In this document: piece after piece, positions 27,735 to 36,024 of the stretch | How positions within the stretch are numbered: the stretch's first letter is position 1 | Layout of the letters: each line of letters starts with the position of its first letter | NCBI RefSeq assembly: GCF_001591385.1 | Contig: NZ_BCUU01000039.1 | Coordinates: forward strand, 1 to 43,321 | Length of the DNA: 43,321 nt | Direction: 5' to 3' | Source of the DNA: Variovorax soli NBRC 106424 | Lineage (GTDB): Bacteria > Pseudomonadota > Gammaproteobacteria > Burkholderiales > Burkholderiaceae_C | The notes under the pieces: generated by a model | The model's database searches: none | Told to the model about the DNA's origin: nothing | The model's input: the letters and a program-made list of their open reading frames with translations, nothing else | Made by a program: the position numbers and the translations under genes

Positions 27735-28211
27735 ATGGCGATCGTTGTCAATAAACCAATTCCAGAATTCGAAGCCAACGCTACCGGCGGGATCAAGGTC
27801 TCCAACACCTCGCATCTGGGCCACGTCGTCGTGATGTACTTCTATCCCAAGGACAACACGCCCGGCTGCACCACCGAAGCCATGCAGTTCCGCGACCGCT
27901 TCAAGGACTTCGAGAAGGCCGGCGCCACGGTGTTCGGCGTCTCGCGCGACAACATGAAGTCGCATGACGAATTCAAGGCCAAGCTCGAGCTGCCCTTCGA
28001 ACTCATCGCCGACACCGAAGAAAAGATGTGCCACATGTTCGGCGTGGTCAAGAACAAGATCATGTACGGCAAGAAGGTCAAGGGCATCGAGCGCAGCACC
28101 TTCCTCATCGGCGCCGACGGCATCCTCAAGGCCGAATGGCGCGGCCTGAAGGTCCCCGGCCATGTCGACGACGTGCTCAAGGCGGTCAAGGCGCTCAAGA
28201 AGGCTGCCTGA
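27735..28211 (+). CDS. bcp: Thioredoxin-dependent thiol peroxidase, BCP/PrxQ family
   Basis: This 158-residue peroxiredoxin reduces hydroperoxides in the cytoplasm. The peroxidatic Cys45 lies in NTPGCTTEA. The resolving cysteine found five residues later in E. coli BCP is replaced by Met50; the only other cysteine seen is Cys99 (EKMCHMF), so resolution must use that residue, another protein, or a 1-Cys mechanism. The ATG at 27735 follows a structured leader. Confidence 0.95.
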   Translation: MAIVVNKPIPEFEANATGGIKVSNTSHLGHVVVMYFYPKDNTPGCTTEAMQFRDRFKDFEKAGATVFGVSRDNMKSHDEFKAKLELPFELIADTEEKMCHMFGVVKNKIMYGKKVKGIERSTFLIGADGILKAEWRGLKVPGHVDDVLKAVKALKKAA

Positions 28212-28333
28212 TCGTCCTGATTCGTGTTCTTTTGCGCAATCACGTTGGTGGTTCGCAACGGCAGCGGTTGCTGTCACACGCGGTGTGCATAATGGGCTCA
28301 TGCCGTTGACGCCCGCAACCGCATCCAACGAAC

Positions 28334-28363
28334 AAAGCCGCCTTAGGTCTAAGGCGGCTTTTT
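28334..28363 (+). terminator. Rho-independent terminator after bcp
   Basis: A perfect 11-bp stem (AAGCCGCCTTA at 28335-28345 with TAAGGCGGCTT at 28350-28360) has loop GGTC and is followed by a T run. It lies about 120 nt after the bcp stop, so the transcript would carry a long 3' UTR or a separate short RNA. Confidence 0.9.
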
Positions 28364-28411
28364 CGTTTTCTGGCCTTCACTTCCCCTCATTTCCAGCGAG
28401 CGAACCGCCAC

Positions 28412-30157
28412 ATGCCCCTGCCTCCCGCCCCCACGAAACGCGCTGCCTTCCTCTCGCCGGACGCGCTCGACGCACCGGCCCGCACCTCGCACAAGGGCTC
28501 ACGCCGCGCCACCGATCGTCGCTCTGACGATCGAGCCCCCGCCGGCCCGCAGGCACTGGAACTCTTCGACCGCCACAGCGAGGATGCCGGCGGCGCAGTC
28601 CAGGACAACACGCCGGCGCTGCTGAAGGCGCCTGCCCCGGCCGCTCCCGCGGCAAAGACCAAACGCCGCAGCGGCGACGCGCAGGCGCCGGTGCCCTCTT
28701 TGGCGCCGCAGCAAGCGCCGCGCGCCAAACGCGCCAAATCGGACGGCGCCACCAAGCTCTTCGTGCTCGACACCAACGTGCTGCTGCACGACCCGACCTG
28801 CCTGTTCCGCTTCGAGGAGCACGACATCTTCCTGCCGATGATCGTGCTGGAAGAGCTCGACGGCCACAAGAAAGGCACCACCGAAGTCGCCCGCAACGGC
28901 CGCCAGAGCAGCCGCACGCTGGACGCGCTGGCTGCCGCCCAGGGGGCCGACATCGCCAAGGGCCTGCAGCTCGACTCCACCGGCCACCGCGAAGCCGGCG
29001 GTCGGCTGTTCTTCCAGACCTCCCCCCTGGAATACACGCTGCCCACCAGCCTGCCGCAAGGCAAGGCCGACAACCAGATCCTGGGCGTGGTGCAGGCCCT
29101 GCGCGACCGCTACGCCACCGAGGCGCCCGACCGGCCCAAGCGCGACGTGGTGCTGGTGTCCAAGGACATCAACATGCGCGTCAAGGCGCGCGCCTTGGGC
29201 CTGGCCGCCGACGACTACCAGAACGACAAGACGCTGGAAGACGGCGACCTGCTCTATTCGGGTTCGCTGGCCCTGCCGCCCGACTTCTGGACCCGCCAGA
29301 GCAAGACGGTGGAAAGCTGGCAAAGCGGCAGCAGCACCTTCTACCGCATCAGCGGGCCGCTGGTGCCCAGTCTGTTCATCAACCAGTTCGTGTATTTCGA
29401 GGCACCCGGCGAGCCGAGCATGTATGCCCGCGTCACCGAGATCCGCGAGAACACCGCCGTGCTCAAGACGCTGAAGGACTACTCGTCCGGCAAGAACGCG
29501 GTGTGGGGTGTGACCACGCGCAATCGCGAGCAGAACTTCGCGATGAACCTGCTGATGGACCCGGACGTCGACTTCGTCACCCTCACCGGCACGGCCGGCA
29601 CCGGCAAGACGCTGATGGCCCTGGCCTCCGGCCTGACGCAAGTACTGGACGACCGCCGCTACACCGAGATCATCATGACCCGCGCCACCGTCAGCGTGGG
29701 CGAGGACATCGGTTTCCTGCCGGGCACCGAAGAGGAAAAGATGGGCCCGTGGATGGGCGCGCTGGACGACAACCTGGAGTTCCTGGCCAAGGGCGACGGC
29801 AGCGGCGCGGGCGAATGGGGCCGCGCCGCCACCAACGAGCTCATCCGCAGCCGCATCAAGATCAAGAGCATGAACTTCATGCGCGGACGCACCTTCATGA
29901 ACAAGTACGTCATCATCGACGAGGCGCAGAACCTCACGCCCAAGCAGATGAAGACCTTGATTACGCGTGCGGGGCCCGGCACCAAGATCATCTGCATGGG
30001 CAACATCGCGCAGATCGACACGCCCTACCTCACCGAAGGCTCCTCGGGCCTCACCTACGCGGTGGATCGCTTCAAGGGATGGCCGCACGGCGGGCACATC
30101 ACGCTGGCGCGCGGCGAGCGCTCGCGCCTGGCGGATTTCGCGAGCGACGTTCTCTAG
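28412..30157 (+). CDS. PIN domain - PhoH-family ATPase
   Basis: This 581-residue protein has three parts. Residues 1-110 are rich in Ala, Pro, Lys and Arg and probably disordered. A PIN ribonuclease domain (about 115-250) begins KLFVLDTNVLLHDP with Asp120 in the acidic site. A PhoH ATPase (about 370-581) has Walker A GTAGTGKT (Lys399) and Walker B VIIDEAQN. PIN-PhoH proteins have been shown in some bacteria to be ATP-driven RNases/helicases; the role here is inferred. The start could lie further downstream because the first 110 residues are low-complexity. It follows a terminator, so it has its own promoter. Confidence 0.92.
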   Translation: MPLPPAPTKRAAFLSPDALDAPARTSHKGSRRATDRRSDDRAPAGPQALELFDRHSEDAGGAVQDNTPALLKAPAPAAPAAKTKRRSGDAQAPVPSLAPQQAPRAKRAKSDGATKLFVLDTNVLLHDPTCLFRFEEHDIFLPMIVLEELDGHKKGTTEVARNGRQSSRTLDALAAAQGADIAKGLQLDSTGHREAGGRLFFQTSPLEYTLPTSLPQGKADNQILGVVQALRDRYATEAPDRPKRDVVLVSKDINMRVKARALGLAADDYQNDKTLEDGDLLYSGSLALPPDFWTRQSKTVESWQSGSSTFYRISGPLVPSLFINQFVYFEAPGEPSMYARVTEIRENTAVLKTLKDYSSGKNAVWGVTTRNREQNFAMNLLMDPDVDFVTLTGTAGTGKTLMALASGLTQVLDDRRYTEIIMTRATVSVGEDIGFLPGTEEEKMGPWMGALDDNLEFLAKGDGSGAGEWGRAATNELIRSRIKIKSMNFMRGRTFMNKYVIIDEAQNLTPKQMKTLITRAGPGTKIICMGNIAQIDTPYLTEGSSGLTYAVDRFKGWPHGGHITLARGERSRLADFASDVL

Positions 30158-30206
30158 GCAACGCCTCCCATTCAGTCCGGCGGTTGGCCGGAAGCTGCGA
30201 CGCCAT

Positions 30207-30232
30207 GCTCCTGACAACACGTTGTCAGGAGC
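30207..30232. promoter_or_regulatory. Perfect 26-bp palindrome, putative operator
   Basis: GCTCCTGACAAC at 30207-30218 and its exact complement at 30221-30232 are separated by AC. There is no T run, so a rho-independent terminator is unlikely. It lies 50 bp after the PhoH gene and 60 bp before the VOC gene at 30293. The TGACA/TGTCA core resembles binding sites of dimeric repressors such as TetR or MarR types. No such regulator is encoded beside it. Confidence 0.55.
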
Positions 30233-30292
30233 TGGCGCGCAGCATCACGCTCTCGGTTTTTCCACACCATTCCCGGAACAAGGAGCGCTCTC

Positions 30293-30664
30293 ATGGCCAA
30301 CACCATCAACTGGTTCGAAATCCCCGTCGCCGACATGGACCGCGCCCAGCGCTTCTACGAGGTCATGCTGGCCCGGGCGCTTCGGCGCGAGCAGTTCGGC
30401 GACCAGAACCTCGCCGTGTTTCCGTATGAAGAACCGGCCGCCGGCGGCTGCCTGCAGGCCAGCCCGGATGCCGGTTCGGCCAATGGGCACGGGGTGCGCA
30501 TCTACCTGGACTGCGAACCCAGCATCGATGCCGCACTGTCGCGCGCCAAGACGGCCGGCGGCGGCATCGTCGTGCAGAAAACCGCGCTGCCGCCCGGCAT
30601 GGGCTTCTTCGCCCACGTCCGCGATACGGAAGGCAACGTGGTGGGCCTGCATGCGCTGAAATGA
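30293..30664 (+). CDS. VOC-family protein
   Basis: This 123-residue protein has the VOC first module INWFEIPVADMDRAQRFYEVML and the last module FFAHVRDTEGNVVGLHAL, with the glutamate usual near the end of the fold present. It is close to the YaeR/PhnB-type small glyoxalase-like proteins common in proteobacteria. AAGGAG lies 7 nt before the ATG. The palindrome at 30207-30232 may control it. The substrate is unknown. Confidence 0.88.
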   Translation: MANTINWFEIPVADMDRAQRFYEVMLARALRREQFGDQNLAVFPYEEPAAGGCLQASPDAGSANGHGVRIYLDCEPSIDAALSRAKTAGGGIVVQKTALPPGMGFFAHVRDTEGNVVGLHALK

Positions 30665-30830
30665 AGCACGGGCAGCCACCTGCGCATGGCGCGGATGGCC
30701 GGCAAGACCCCAGTCGTTCGGGGTCATTGGCAAGCCCGAACCACAACGAGTACAAAGTGCGGCCCGCCTGCGTGCACCACGAGTGCGCGCGGCCGGGCTG
30801 CCTTTGATCGATCCCAAGAGGAGTCTGGAA

Positions 30831-31283
30831 ATGCAACCGCAACTTCGACGACGCGAGGCCTTCAGTGTCGCCGGCCTCACCACGCGCACCTGCAATAAGG
30901 ACGAGCGCGATCCCCAGTCCGCACGCATCGGCAAGCTCTGGGACCAGTTCTTCGACGAGTGCGCCTACGAGGCGCCGCACCGCGTGGGCGACATGCGCCT
31001 GTACGGCGTGTACTCCAGCTACGAGTCGGGACATGACGGCGCCTTCGACATGACCGCGGGCGTGGCCGTCGCCGGCGAGCCGGCCACGGTTCACATCGAG
31101 GCGGGCGACTACCTGGTCTTCAGCGGCCAGGGGCGGATGCCGCAGATGGTGCTGGCCGTGTGGGACGCCGTCTGGCAGTATTTCGACGAGCACCCCGAGA
31201 TCCGCCGCACCTATCGCAGCGACTTCGAGTCCTACGGCGGCCCCGACCAGGTCGACGTCCACATCGGCGTGCTGTTCAACTGA
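30831..31283 (+). CDS. GyrI-like / AraC effector-binding domain protein
   Basis: This 150-residue stand-alone effector-binding domain has MRLYGVYSSYESGHDGAFDMTAGVAV in the middle and the characteristic FESYGGPDQVDVHIGVL at the end. Such domains bind amphipathic or drug-like ligands; some act as multidrug sensors or gyrase modulators. GGAG lies 7 nt before the ATG at 30831. It is followed 12 nt later by a WYL regulator gene, so the two are an operon in which a sensor domain and a regulator are separate proteins. Confidence 0.82.
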   Translation: MQPQLRRREAFSVAGLTTRTCNKDERDPQSARIGKLWDQFFDECAYEAPHRVGDMRLYGVYSSYESGHDGAFDMTAGVAVAGEPATVHIEAGDYLVFSGQGRMPQMVLAVWDAVWQYFDEHPEIRRTYRSDFESYGGPDQVDVHIGVLFN

Positions 31284-31295
31284 CGTCCCCCAACG

Positions 31296-31997
31296 ATGCG
31301 CCGTGCCGACCGCCTGTTCCAGATCGTCCAACTCATCCGGGGCCGCCGTCTCACGACCGCGGCCTTCCTGGCCCAGCGGCTGGAGGTGTCGGAGCGAACC
31401 ATCTACCGCGACGTGGCCGACCTCCAGGTGCAGGGCGTGCCCATCGAGGGCGAAGCCGGCGTCGGCTACCGCCTGGGCACGGGCTTCGACCTTCCGCCGC
31501 TGATGTTCACGCAGGACGAAGCCACCGCGCTGGTGGCGGCGGCTCGCCTGGCGCAAAGCTGGGTCGACCCGGCCATGGCACGCGACATCCAGACGGCCAT
31601 CGGCAAGGTGGTTTCCGTCTTGCCGCCGGTGGCGCGCGCAACGGCCGAAAGCCTGGCCTTGTTCGCACCCACGCCCTCCTGGGCGCTGGACGACGCGACG
31701 CGCATGCGGCTGCAGACCTTGCGCGAGGCCGTGCAATCGCGCCACAAGCTGCGCATGCGCTATCACGACGTGATCGGCGCGCCTACGCAGCGCGTAGTGC
31801 GGCCGCTGGGCTGCTTCTACTGGGGCAAGGTGTGGACGTTCTCGGCGTGGTGCGAGCTGCGCGAGGACTTCCGCGGATTTCGCATCGATCGCATCGACGA
31901 CATCGAGGTGCTGCCCGAGCGCTTCCGCGACGAGGAAGGCAAGACGCTGGCCGAGATGCTGCGCCGGCTCGAGGCCGACCCCATGCGCATGGCCTAG
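31296..31997 (+). CDS. YafY-type helix-turn-helix regulator with WYL domain
   Basis: This 233-residue protein has an N-terminal winged helix (about 1-60, LAQRLEVSERTIYRDVADL) and a WYL domain (about 130-220, RPLGCFYWGKVWTFSAWCELREDFRGFRIDRI). The WYL triad reads WTF here, a change also common in the YafY group. WYL domains often bind nucleic-acid or nucleotide ligands. The start has no classical ribosome site but the 12-nt distance to the preceding stop suggests coupling. Its target is not known; the upstream palindrome is one possibility. Confidence 0.9.
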   Translation: MRRADRLFQIVQLIRGRRLTTAAFLAQRLEVSERTIYRDVADLQVQGVPIEGEAGVGYRLGTGFDLPPLMFTQDEATALVAAARLAQSWVDPAMARDIQTAIGKVVSVLPPVARATAESLALFAPTPSWALDDATRMRLQTLREAVQSRHKLRMRYHDVIGAPTQRVVRPLGCFYWGKVWTFSAWCELREDFRGFRIDRIDDIEVLPERFRDEEGKTLAEMLRRLEADPMRMA

Positions 31998-32018
31998 CGG
32001 CCGCCCCGCTTCAGAACT

Positions 32019-33425
32019 TCAGAACTCGGCCCCGCCGCCAGCCAGGTTCTCGAACTTGGTGAGCGGCTTCAGGAAGGCCAGCTTGACGGTGCCGGTGGGC
32101 CCGTTGCGGTGCTTGCTGATGATCACCTCGGCCACGCCCGGCTCCTTCGAGTCCTTGTTGTAGTAGTCGTCGCGGTAGATGAACATGATGATGTCCGCGT
32201 CCTGCTCGATGGCCCCGGACTCGCGCAGGTCGCTCATCATCGGGCGCTTGTCGGTACGGCTTTCCACGCCGCGGCTGAGCTGCGACAGCGCGATCACCGG
32301 GCACTTGAGTTCCTTGGCCAGCATCTTCAGCCCGCGCGAGATTTCGCCCACGGCGGTGGCACGGTTCTCGTCGCTCATGCCGCTGGACACGCTCATGAGT
32401 TGCAGGTAGTCCACCACGATCAGGCCCAGCCGCCCGTACTGGCGCGCCAGCCGCCGCGAGTTCGCGCGCAGTTCGCTGGTCGACAGGCCCGGCGTCTCGT
32501 CGATGTGCAGCGACACGGTGCGCAGCTTCTCGATGGCCTCGGTCAGGCGCGGCCATTCCTCGTCGGTGAGGCGGCCGGTGCGAAGGTGGCCCTGGTCGAT
32601 GCGTCCGATGGAGCCCACGATACGCACGGCCAGCTGCGAGGCGCCCATTTCCATGGAGAACACCGCCACCGGCAGCCCTTCCTCGATGGCCACATGCTCG
32701 GCGATGTTGATGGCGAGCGAGGTCTTGCCCATGGAAGGACGCGCGGCCAGCACGATCATGTCGCCCGGCTGCAGGCCCGAGGTCATCTTGTCGAATTCGT
32801 AGAAGCCCGTGCGAACGCCGGTGATGTCGTTCGGGTTGTCGGCCATCTCGGTCACGCGGTCCAGCAACTCCACCACCAGGGTGTCCATGCTCTGGAAGCC
32901 CTGCTGCGAGCGCGCGCCCTCTTCGCCGATGTTGAAGATCTTCTGCTCGGCCTCGTCCAGGATCTTGTCGACCCCCTTGCCTTGGGGATTGAAGGCATTG
33001 GTGGCGATCTCGTCGCTGGCGCTCACCAGCTTGCGCAGGATGGAGCGCTCGCGCACGATCTCTGCGTAGCGGCGGATGTTGCTCGCGCTGGGCACGTACT
33101 GCGCCAGCGTGTTCAGGTACACCAGGCCGCCCTGGATTTCCTCGATCTTGCCCAGGTTCTGCAGCTTCTCGTAGACGGTGATCACATCCGCCGGCTTGCT
33201 GGCGTTGATCAGCTGCTCCATCGCCGTGAAGATCAGCTTGTGTTCGTGCCGGTAGAAGTCGCCTTCCACCAGCAGGTCGCCGACGCGGTCCCAGGCGCCG
33301 TTGTCGAGCAACAGGCCACCCAGCACGCTGGATTCGGCTTCGATGGAATGGGGTGGAACGCGCAGTTGAGCCACCTGGCGGTCGCTCGACGGGTCGTTGT
33401 CTGCGTAAGAAAAAACTGCTGACAT
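32019..33425 (-). CDS. dnaB: Replicative DNA helicase
   Basis: This 468-residue hexameric 5'-3' helicase of the replication fork has an N-terminal primase-interacting domain (about 15-125) and a RecA-like core with Walker A ARPSMGKTSLA, VVDYLQLM and the C-terminal arginine region. The ATG at 33425 is the family start; an upstream ATG at 33446 is possible. It lies downstream of the rplI terminator on the same strand, as in many betaproteobacteria. Confidence 0.97.
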   Translation of the reverse strand: MSAVFSYADNDPSSDRQVAQLRVPPHSIEAESSVLGGLLLDNGAWDRVGDLLVEGDFYRHEHKLIFTAMEQLINASKPADVITVYEKLQNLGKIEEIQGGLVYLNTLAQYVPSASNIRRYAEIVRERSILRKLVSASDEIATNAFNPQGKGVDKILDEAEQKIFNIGEEGARSQQGFQSMDTLVVELLDRVTEMADNPNDITGVRTGFYEFDKMTSGLQPGDMIVLAARPSMGKTSLAINIAEHVAIEEGLPVAVFSMEMGASQLAVRIVGSIGRIDQGHLRTGRLTDEEWPRLTEAIEKLRTVSLHIDETPGLSTSELRANSRRLARQYGRLGLIVVDYLQLMSVSSGMSDENRATAVGEISRGLKMLAKELKCPVIALSQLSRGVESRTDKRPMMSDLRESGAIEQDADIIMFIYRDDYYNKDSKEPGVAEVIISKHRNGPTGTVKLAFLKPLTKFENLAGGGAEF

Positions 33426-33534
33426 AGATTTCTTGAAGCCCTGCATGCTAAGGCGCCGGACGCCTGCCGTCACTGGACAAGGCTGTGCATAACCGGTGAT
33501 CTTCCAGTGCACCGGCCGGGACAACTCGGCATGC

Positions 33535-33566
33535 AAAAAAACAAAGGCCGCCCGGAGGCGGCCTTT
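33535..33566 (-). terminator. Rho-independent terminator of the rplI operon
   Basis: A perfect 10-bp stem (AAAGGCCGCC at 33543-33552 and GGCGGCCTTT at 33557-33566) with loop CGGA is followed on the minus strand by TGTTTTTTT. It lies 28 nt after the rplI stop. Confidence 0.93.
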
Positions 33567-33593
33567 GCATCGAAGCGCACGAGGCGCTCGGAA

Positions 33594-34046
33594 TCAGGCG
33601 CTTTCGCCGTAGACCGTGACGTTGATCTCGACGGTCACGTCGGTGTGCAGCGACACCGACACAGTGCTGTCGCCAACGATCTTGATGGGGCCGTTGGGCA
33701 TGCGCACCTGCGACTTCACCACCTTGTAGCCGAGCTTGTTCAGCTCTTCGGCCACGTCGTGGTTGGTGACCGAGCCGAACAGGCGGCCGTCCACGCCGGC
33801 CTTCTGCGTCAGCTTGATCGAGGCGCCGGCGAGCTTCTCGCCCTGGGCTTGGGCTTCGGCCAGCTTGGCGGCGGCAGCCTTCTCGAGTTCGGCGCGCTTG
33901 GCGGCGAATTCGGCCTTGTTGGCTTCGGTGGCGCGGCGAGCACGACCCGACGGAATCAGGAAGTTGCGGGCGTAGCCGTCCTTGACCTTGACGATGTCAC
34001 CCAGGGCACCCAGGTTGACGACCTTGTCCAGAAGAATGATTTGCAT
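33594..34046 (-). CDS. rplI: 50S ribosomal protein L9 (bL9)
   Basis: This 150-residue protein binds 23S rRNA and spans the ribosome surface with a long central helix. The start [13 protein letters not shown] and [13 protein letters not shown] are diagnostic; the C-terminal domain [15 protein letters not shown] is intact. It is the last gene of rpsF-priB-rpsR-rplI, 12 nt after rpsR. Confidence 0.98.
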   Translation of the reverse strand: MQIILLDKVVNLGALGDIVKVKDGYARNFLIPSGRARRATEANKAEFAAKRAELEKAAAAKLAEAQAQGEKLAGASIKLTQKAGVDGRLFGSVTNHDVAEELNKLGYKVVKSQVRMPNGPIKIVGDSTVSVSLHTDVTVEINVTVYGESA

Positions 34047-34058
34047 GTGAACCTCTCC

Positions 34059-34340
34059 TTAGACGCGGTGCTGGTCGGTGTAGGGCACCAGCGCGAGGAA
34101 GCGGGCGCGCTTGATCGCGGTGTTCAGCTGGCGCTGATAGATGGCACGCGTGCCGGTCAGGCGCGCGGGGATGATCTTGCCGTTTTCGCTGATGAAGTCA
34201 CGCAGCGTGTCGACATCCTTGTAGTCGATTTCTTCGACGCCAGCGACGGTGAAGCGGCAGAAGCGCTTGCGCTTGAACAGCAGCGACTGGGTGTTGCGCT
34301 TCGGGCGCTTGTCTTTGTTGAATTTCTTGAACGTGGCCAT
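34059..34340 (-). CDS. rpsR: 30S ribosomal protein S18 (bS18)
   Basis: This 93-residue protein pairs with S6 on the platform of the small subunit. [35 protein letters not shown] and [19 protein letters not shown] are the family signatures. It lies between priB and rplI in the ribosomal operon. Confidence 0.98.
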   Translation of the reverse strand: MATFKKFNKDKRPKRNTQSLLFKRKRFCRFTVAGVEEIDYKDVDTLRDFISENGKIIPARLTGTRAIYQRQLNTAIKRARFLALVPYTDQHRV

Positions 34341-34360
34341 TTCGGGACCTCTTTCGAAAA

Positions 34361-34654
34361 TTAATCTTGCTGAAAATCCTGGATGTGCAGAACCGGGTGC
34401 TTGGCCGAACCGGGAGTGGCGAGAAAGCCCTGGAATGTCCAGATGCTTCCCAGTGCCTGCCCTGCGAGCCTCTCGGCATTGCTGCCGAAGGCGACGGCCT
34501 TCAAGGCCGCCTTCACCTGCCTGCGTTGCCCGGCGTCTTCGACCTGCGACTCGTGTTCGAGCTTGAGGTCAAGGGCCGGCAATCCGGCGGGCGTGTATCG
34601 CAAGGATCCGCGTTCGGCGAGGCAGGCAGTCAGCACCAGCTGATTGGCTGCCAC
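34361..34654 (-). CDS. priB: Primosomal replication protein N (PriB)
   Basis: This 97-residue OB-fold single-stranded-DNA-binding protein helps restart stalled replication forks through Pri[32 protein letters not shown] and the final [19 protein letters not shown] are typical. It starts at GTG 34654, 16 nt after rpsF, and lies before rpsR, the standard position. Confidence 0.95.
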   Translation of the reverse strand: MAANQLVLTACLAERGSLRYTPAGLPALDLKLEHESQVEDAGQRRQVKAALKAVAFGSNAERLAGQALGSIWTFQGFLATPGSAKHPVLHIQDFQQD

Positions 34655-34670
34655 AGCGGGGCCCTTCGCA

Positions 34671-35051
34671 TCAACCGTTGTTGTTCGCGGCAGCGTACTC
34701 GGCTTGCTGGGCCTTGCGGGCTTCTTCGCGCTCGACGGTCTTCATCATCGACGAAGGAGCGGTCTCGGCCTTCTTCTTCTGCACGGTCAGGTGGCGCAGG
34801 ACGGCGTCGTTGAACTTGAAGGCGTGCTCCAGTTCAGCCATCACAGCCTGGTCGGCTTCGATGTTGACGCACAGGTAATGGGCCTTGCTCAGCTTGTTGA
34901 TCTGGTAGGCCAGTTGGCGGCGGCCCCAGTCTTCCACGCGATGGATCTTGCCGTTGCCGGCGGTGATCATGCCCTTGTAGCGCTCCAGCATGGCGGGAAC
35001 TTGCTCGCTCTGATCCGGGTGGATCAGCAAAATGATTTCGTAGTGACGCAT
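34671..35051 (-). CDS. rpsF: 30S ribosomal protein S6 (bS6)
   Basis: This 126-residue protein begins [18 protein letters not shown] and contains [20 protein letters not shown], both diagnostic. The C-terminus has a charged, alanine-rich tail. The ATG at 35051 has AAGGAG 4 nt upstream. It is the first gene of the operon, behind a leader of about 200 nt. Confidence 0.98.
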   Translation of the reverse strand: MRHYEIILLIHPDQSEQVPAMLERYKGMITAGNGKIHRVEDWGRRQLAYQINKLSKAHYLCVNIEADQAVMAELEHAFKFNDAVLRHLTVQKKKAETAPSSMMKTVEREEARKAQQAEYAAANNNG

Positions 35052-35264
35052 GGCACTCCTTTTGGATGTGGGCCTGGCGTTGGGCCGCTTCCTGGAGGCG
35101 AAAAGTCGGGTGGCGTGCGCCACCTTGCCGCTGTACGCAATGCCAAGGCAACGGGGCCGGATTGCTTGCGGAAATTTCGCGCCCCTTGGTTGCAACCTGT
35201 CCGCCAGGCGGAGATTGAAAGCCACCCGCAGCGTCAAATGCAGTGTGGCAAGGCGAAGCCCGCG

Positions 35265-35293
35265 ATTATAGCAGCTTCTGCCGACTTGCCCAA
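35265..35293 (-). promoter_or_regulatory. Sigma-70 promoter and leader of the rpsF operon
   Basis: On the minus strand TTGGGC (35293-35288), a 17-nt spacer and a perfect TATAAT (35270-35265) form a sigma-70 promoter. Transcription would begin about 205 nt before rpsF. The leader has a 7-bp hairpin (GGTGGCG/CGCCACC at 35109-35124) followed by CCG. Ribosomal operons with rpsF are often autoregulated by an S6:S18-binding hairpin in this place, so this may be that element (inference). Confidence 0.65.
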
Positions 35294-35306
35294 GTGGGCC
35301 AGGCGC

Positions 35307-35798
35307 TCAGATGCCCAGGGCACGGTCCAATTCGACCGCCCGGTCTGTGCCGACCGCGGCACGGATCTTGGGCGCCAAGCCCACCAGTTCTTCCCAGTTG
35401 GCCGCCGCCTCGACGGCAAGGTTGAGCTTGAAGCCCCGAAGCCCGAGGGCCGCCGTGAGCCGGGTCGCGATCGGGTAGGCCGCCTGATAACGCTGCTGGT
35501 GGCTCATGGGCGCGGCGGCCGGGGTGTCGGCAGGGACCGGCGAAGGCGCCGCAACGGCTGCCGGGCTGGGCGCCGCGGCGGTTTGCACAACAGGCGCCGC
35601 CCCATCGGCAGGCACCAGCAGCCCCAGCGCCACCATCTGCTCGACATCTTCCCGCGTCACCCCCAAGCCCGCGGCGACCACCTCGTCCATCGACCGTTTG
35701 CCGTCGAACAGGATGAACGCCGAGCGCTGGCGGGGCGTCACGATGACGGAGCGGTCCTTGATGGCCCGCTGGCCCGCTTCGGTCTTGAATAGGATCAT
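35307..35798 (-). CDS. Conserved-looking protein of unknown function
   Basis: I do not recognise this 163-residue protein. Residues 1-65 (MILFKTEAGQRAI, then RQRSAFILFDGKRSMDEVV) look like a winged-helix fold. Residues about 66-105 are an Ala/Pro/Val linker. Residues about 106-163 form a helical C-terminal part (RYQAAYPIATRLTAALGLRGF). The ATG at 35798 is preferred because upstream in-frame sequence looks non-coding. It lies 36 nt upstream of the rpsF promoter on the same strand; regulatory or structural function cannot be assigned. Confidence 0.7.
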   Translation of the reverse strand: MILFKTEAGQRAIKDRSVIVTPRQRSAFILFDGKRSMDEVVAAGLGVTREDVEQMVALGLLVPADGAAPVVQTAAAPSPAAVAAPSPVPADTPAAAPMSHQQRYQAAYPIATRLTAALGLRGFKLNLAVEAAANWEELVGLAPKIRAAVGTDRAVELDRALGI

Positions 35799-35965
35799 TG
35801 GCTGTTTTCTCGAAGTGAATGCTGGCCTGTTAGCGAGACCCCACGTTGAGGGCCTTCTTCGTGAAAACTCAGCAAAACTCCCCTGTGGCGCCAAATGTGA
35901 CACAGGTAAGCTTTCGCATGCAATGCCGAGCCGCCTGACGCGCCGCTGACGGCAGGGAAATCGTG

Positions 35966-36007
35966 AAAAAAAATGTGGCCCGAGGGCAACAGCCGCCGGG
36001 CCACATT
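35966..36007 (-). terminator. Rho-independent terminator of ppsA
   Basis: A perfect 11-bp stem (AATGTGGCCCG at 35972-35982 with CGGGCCACATT at 35997-36007) with a 14-nt loop is followed on the minus strand by a run of eight T. It lies 17 nt after the ppsA stop. Confidence 0.92.
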
Positions 36008-36024
36008 CCATGCGCCAAGCAGCG

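Noticed and set aside
27598..27834. Plus-strand frame across the bcp leader
   Set aside because: It overlaps the bcp start in another frame and lacks protein-like features; the region is better explained as structured RNA or leader.
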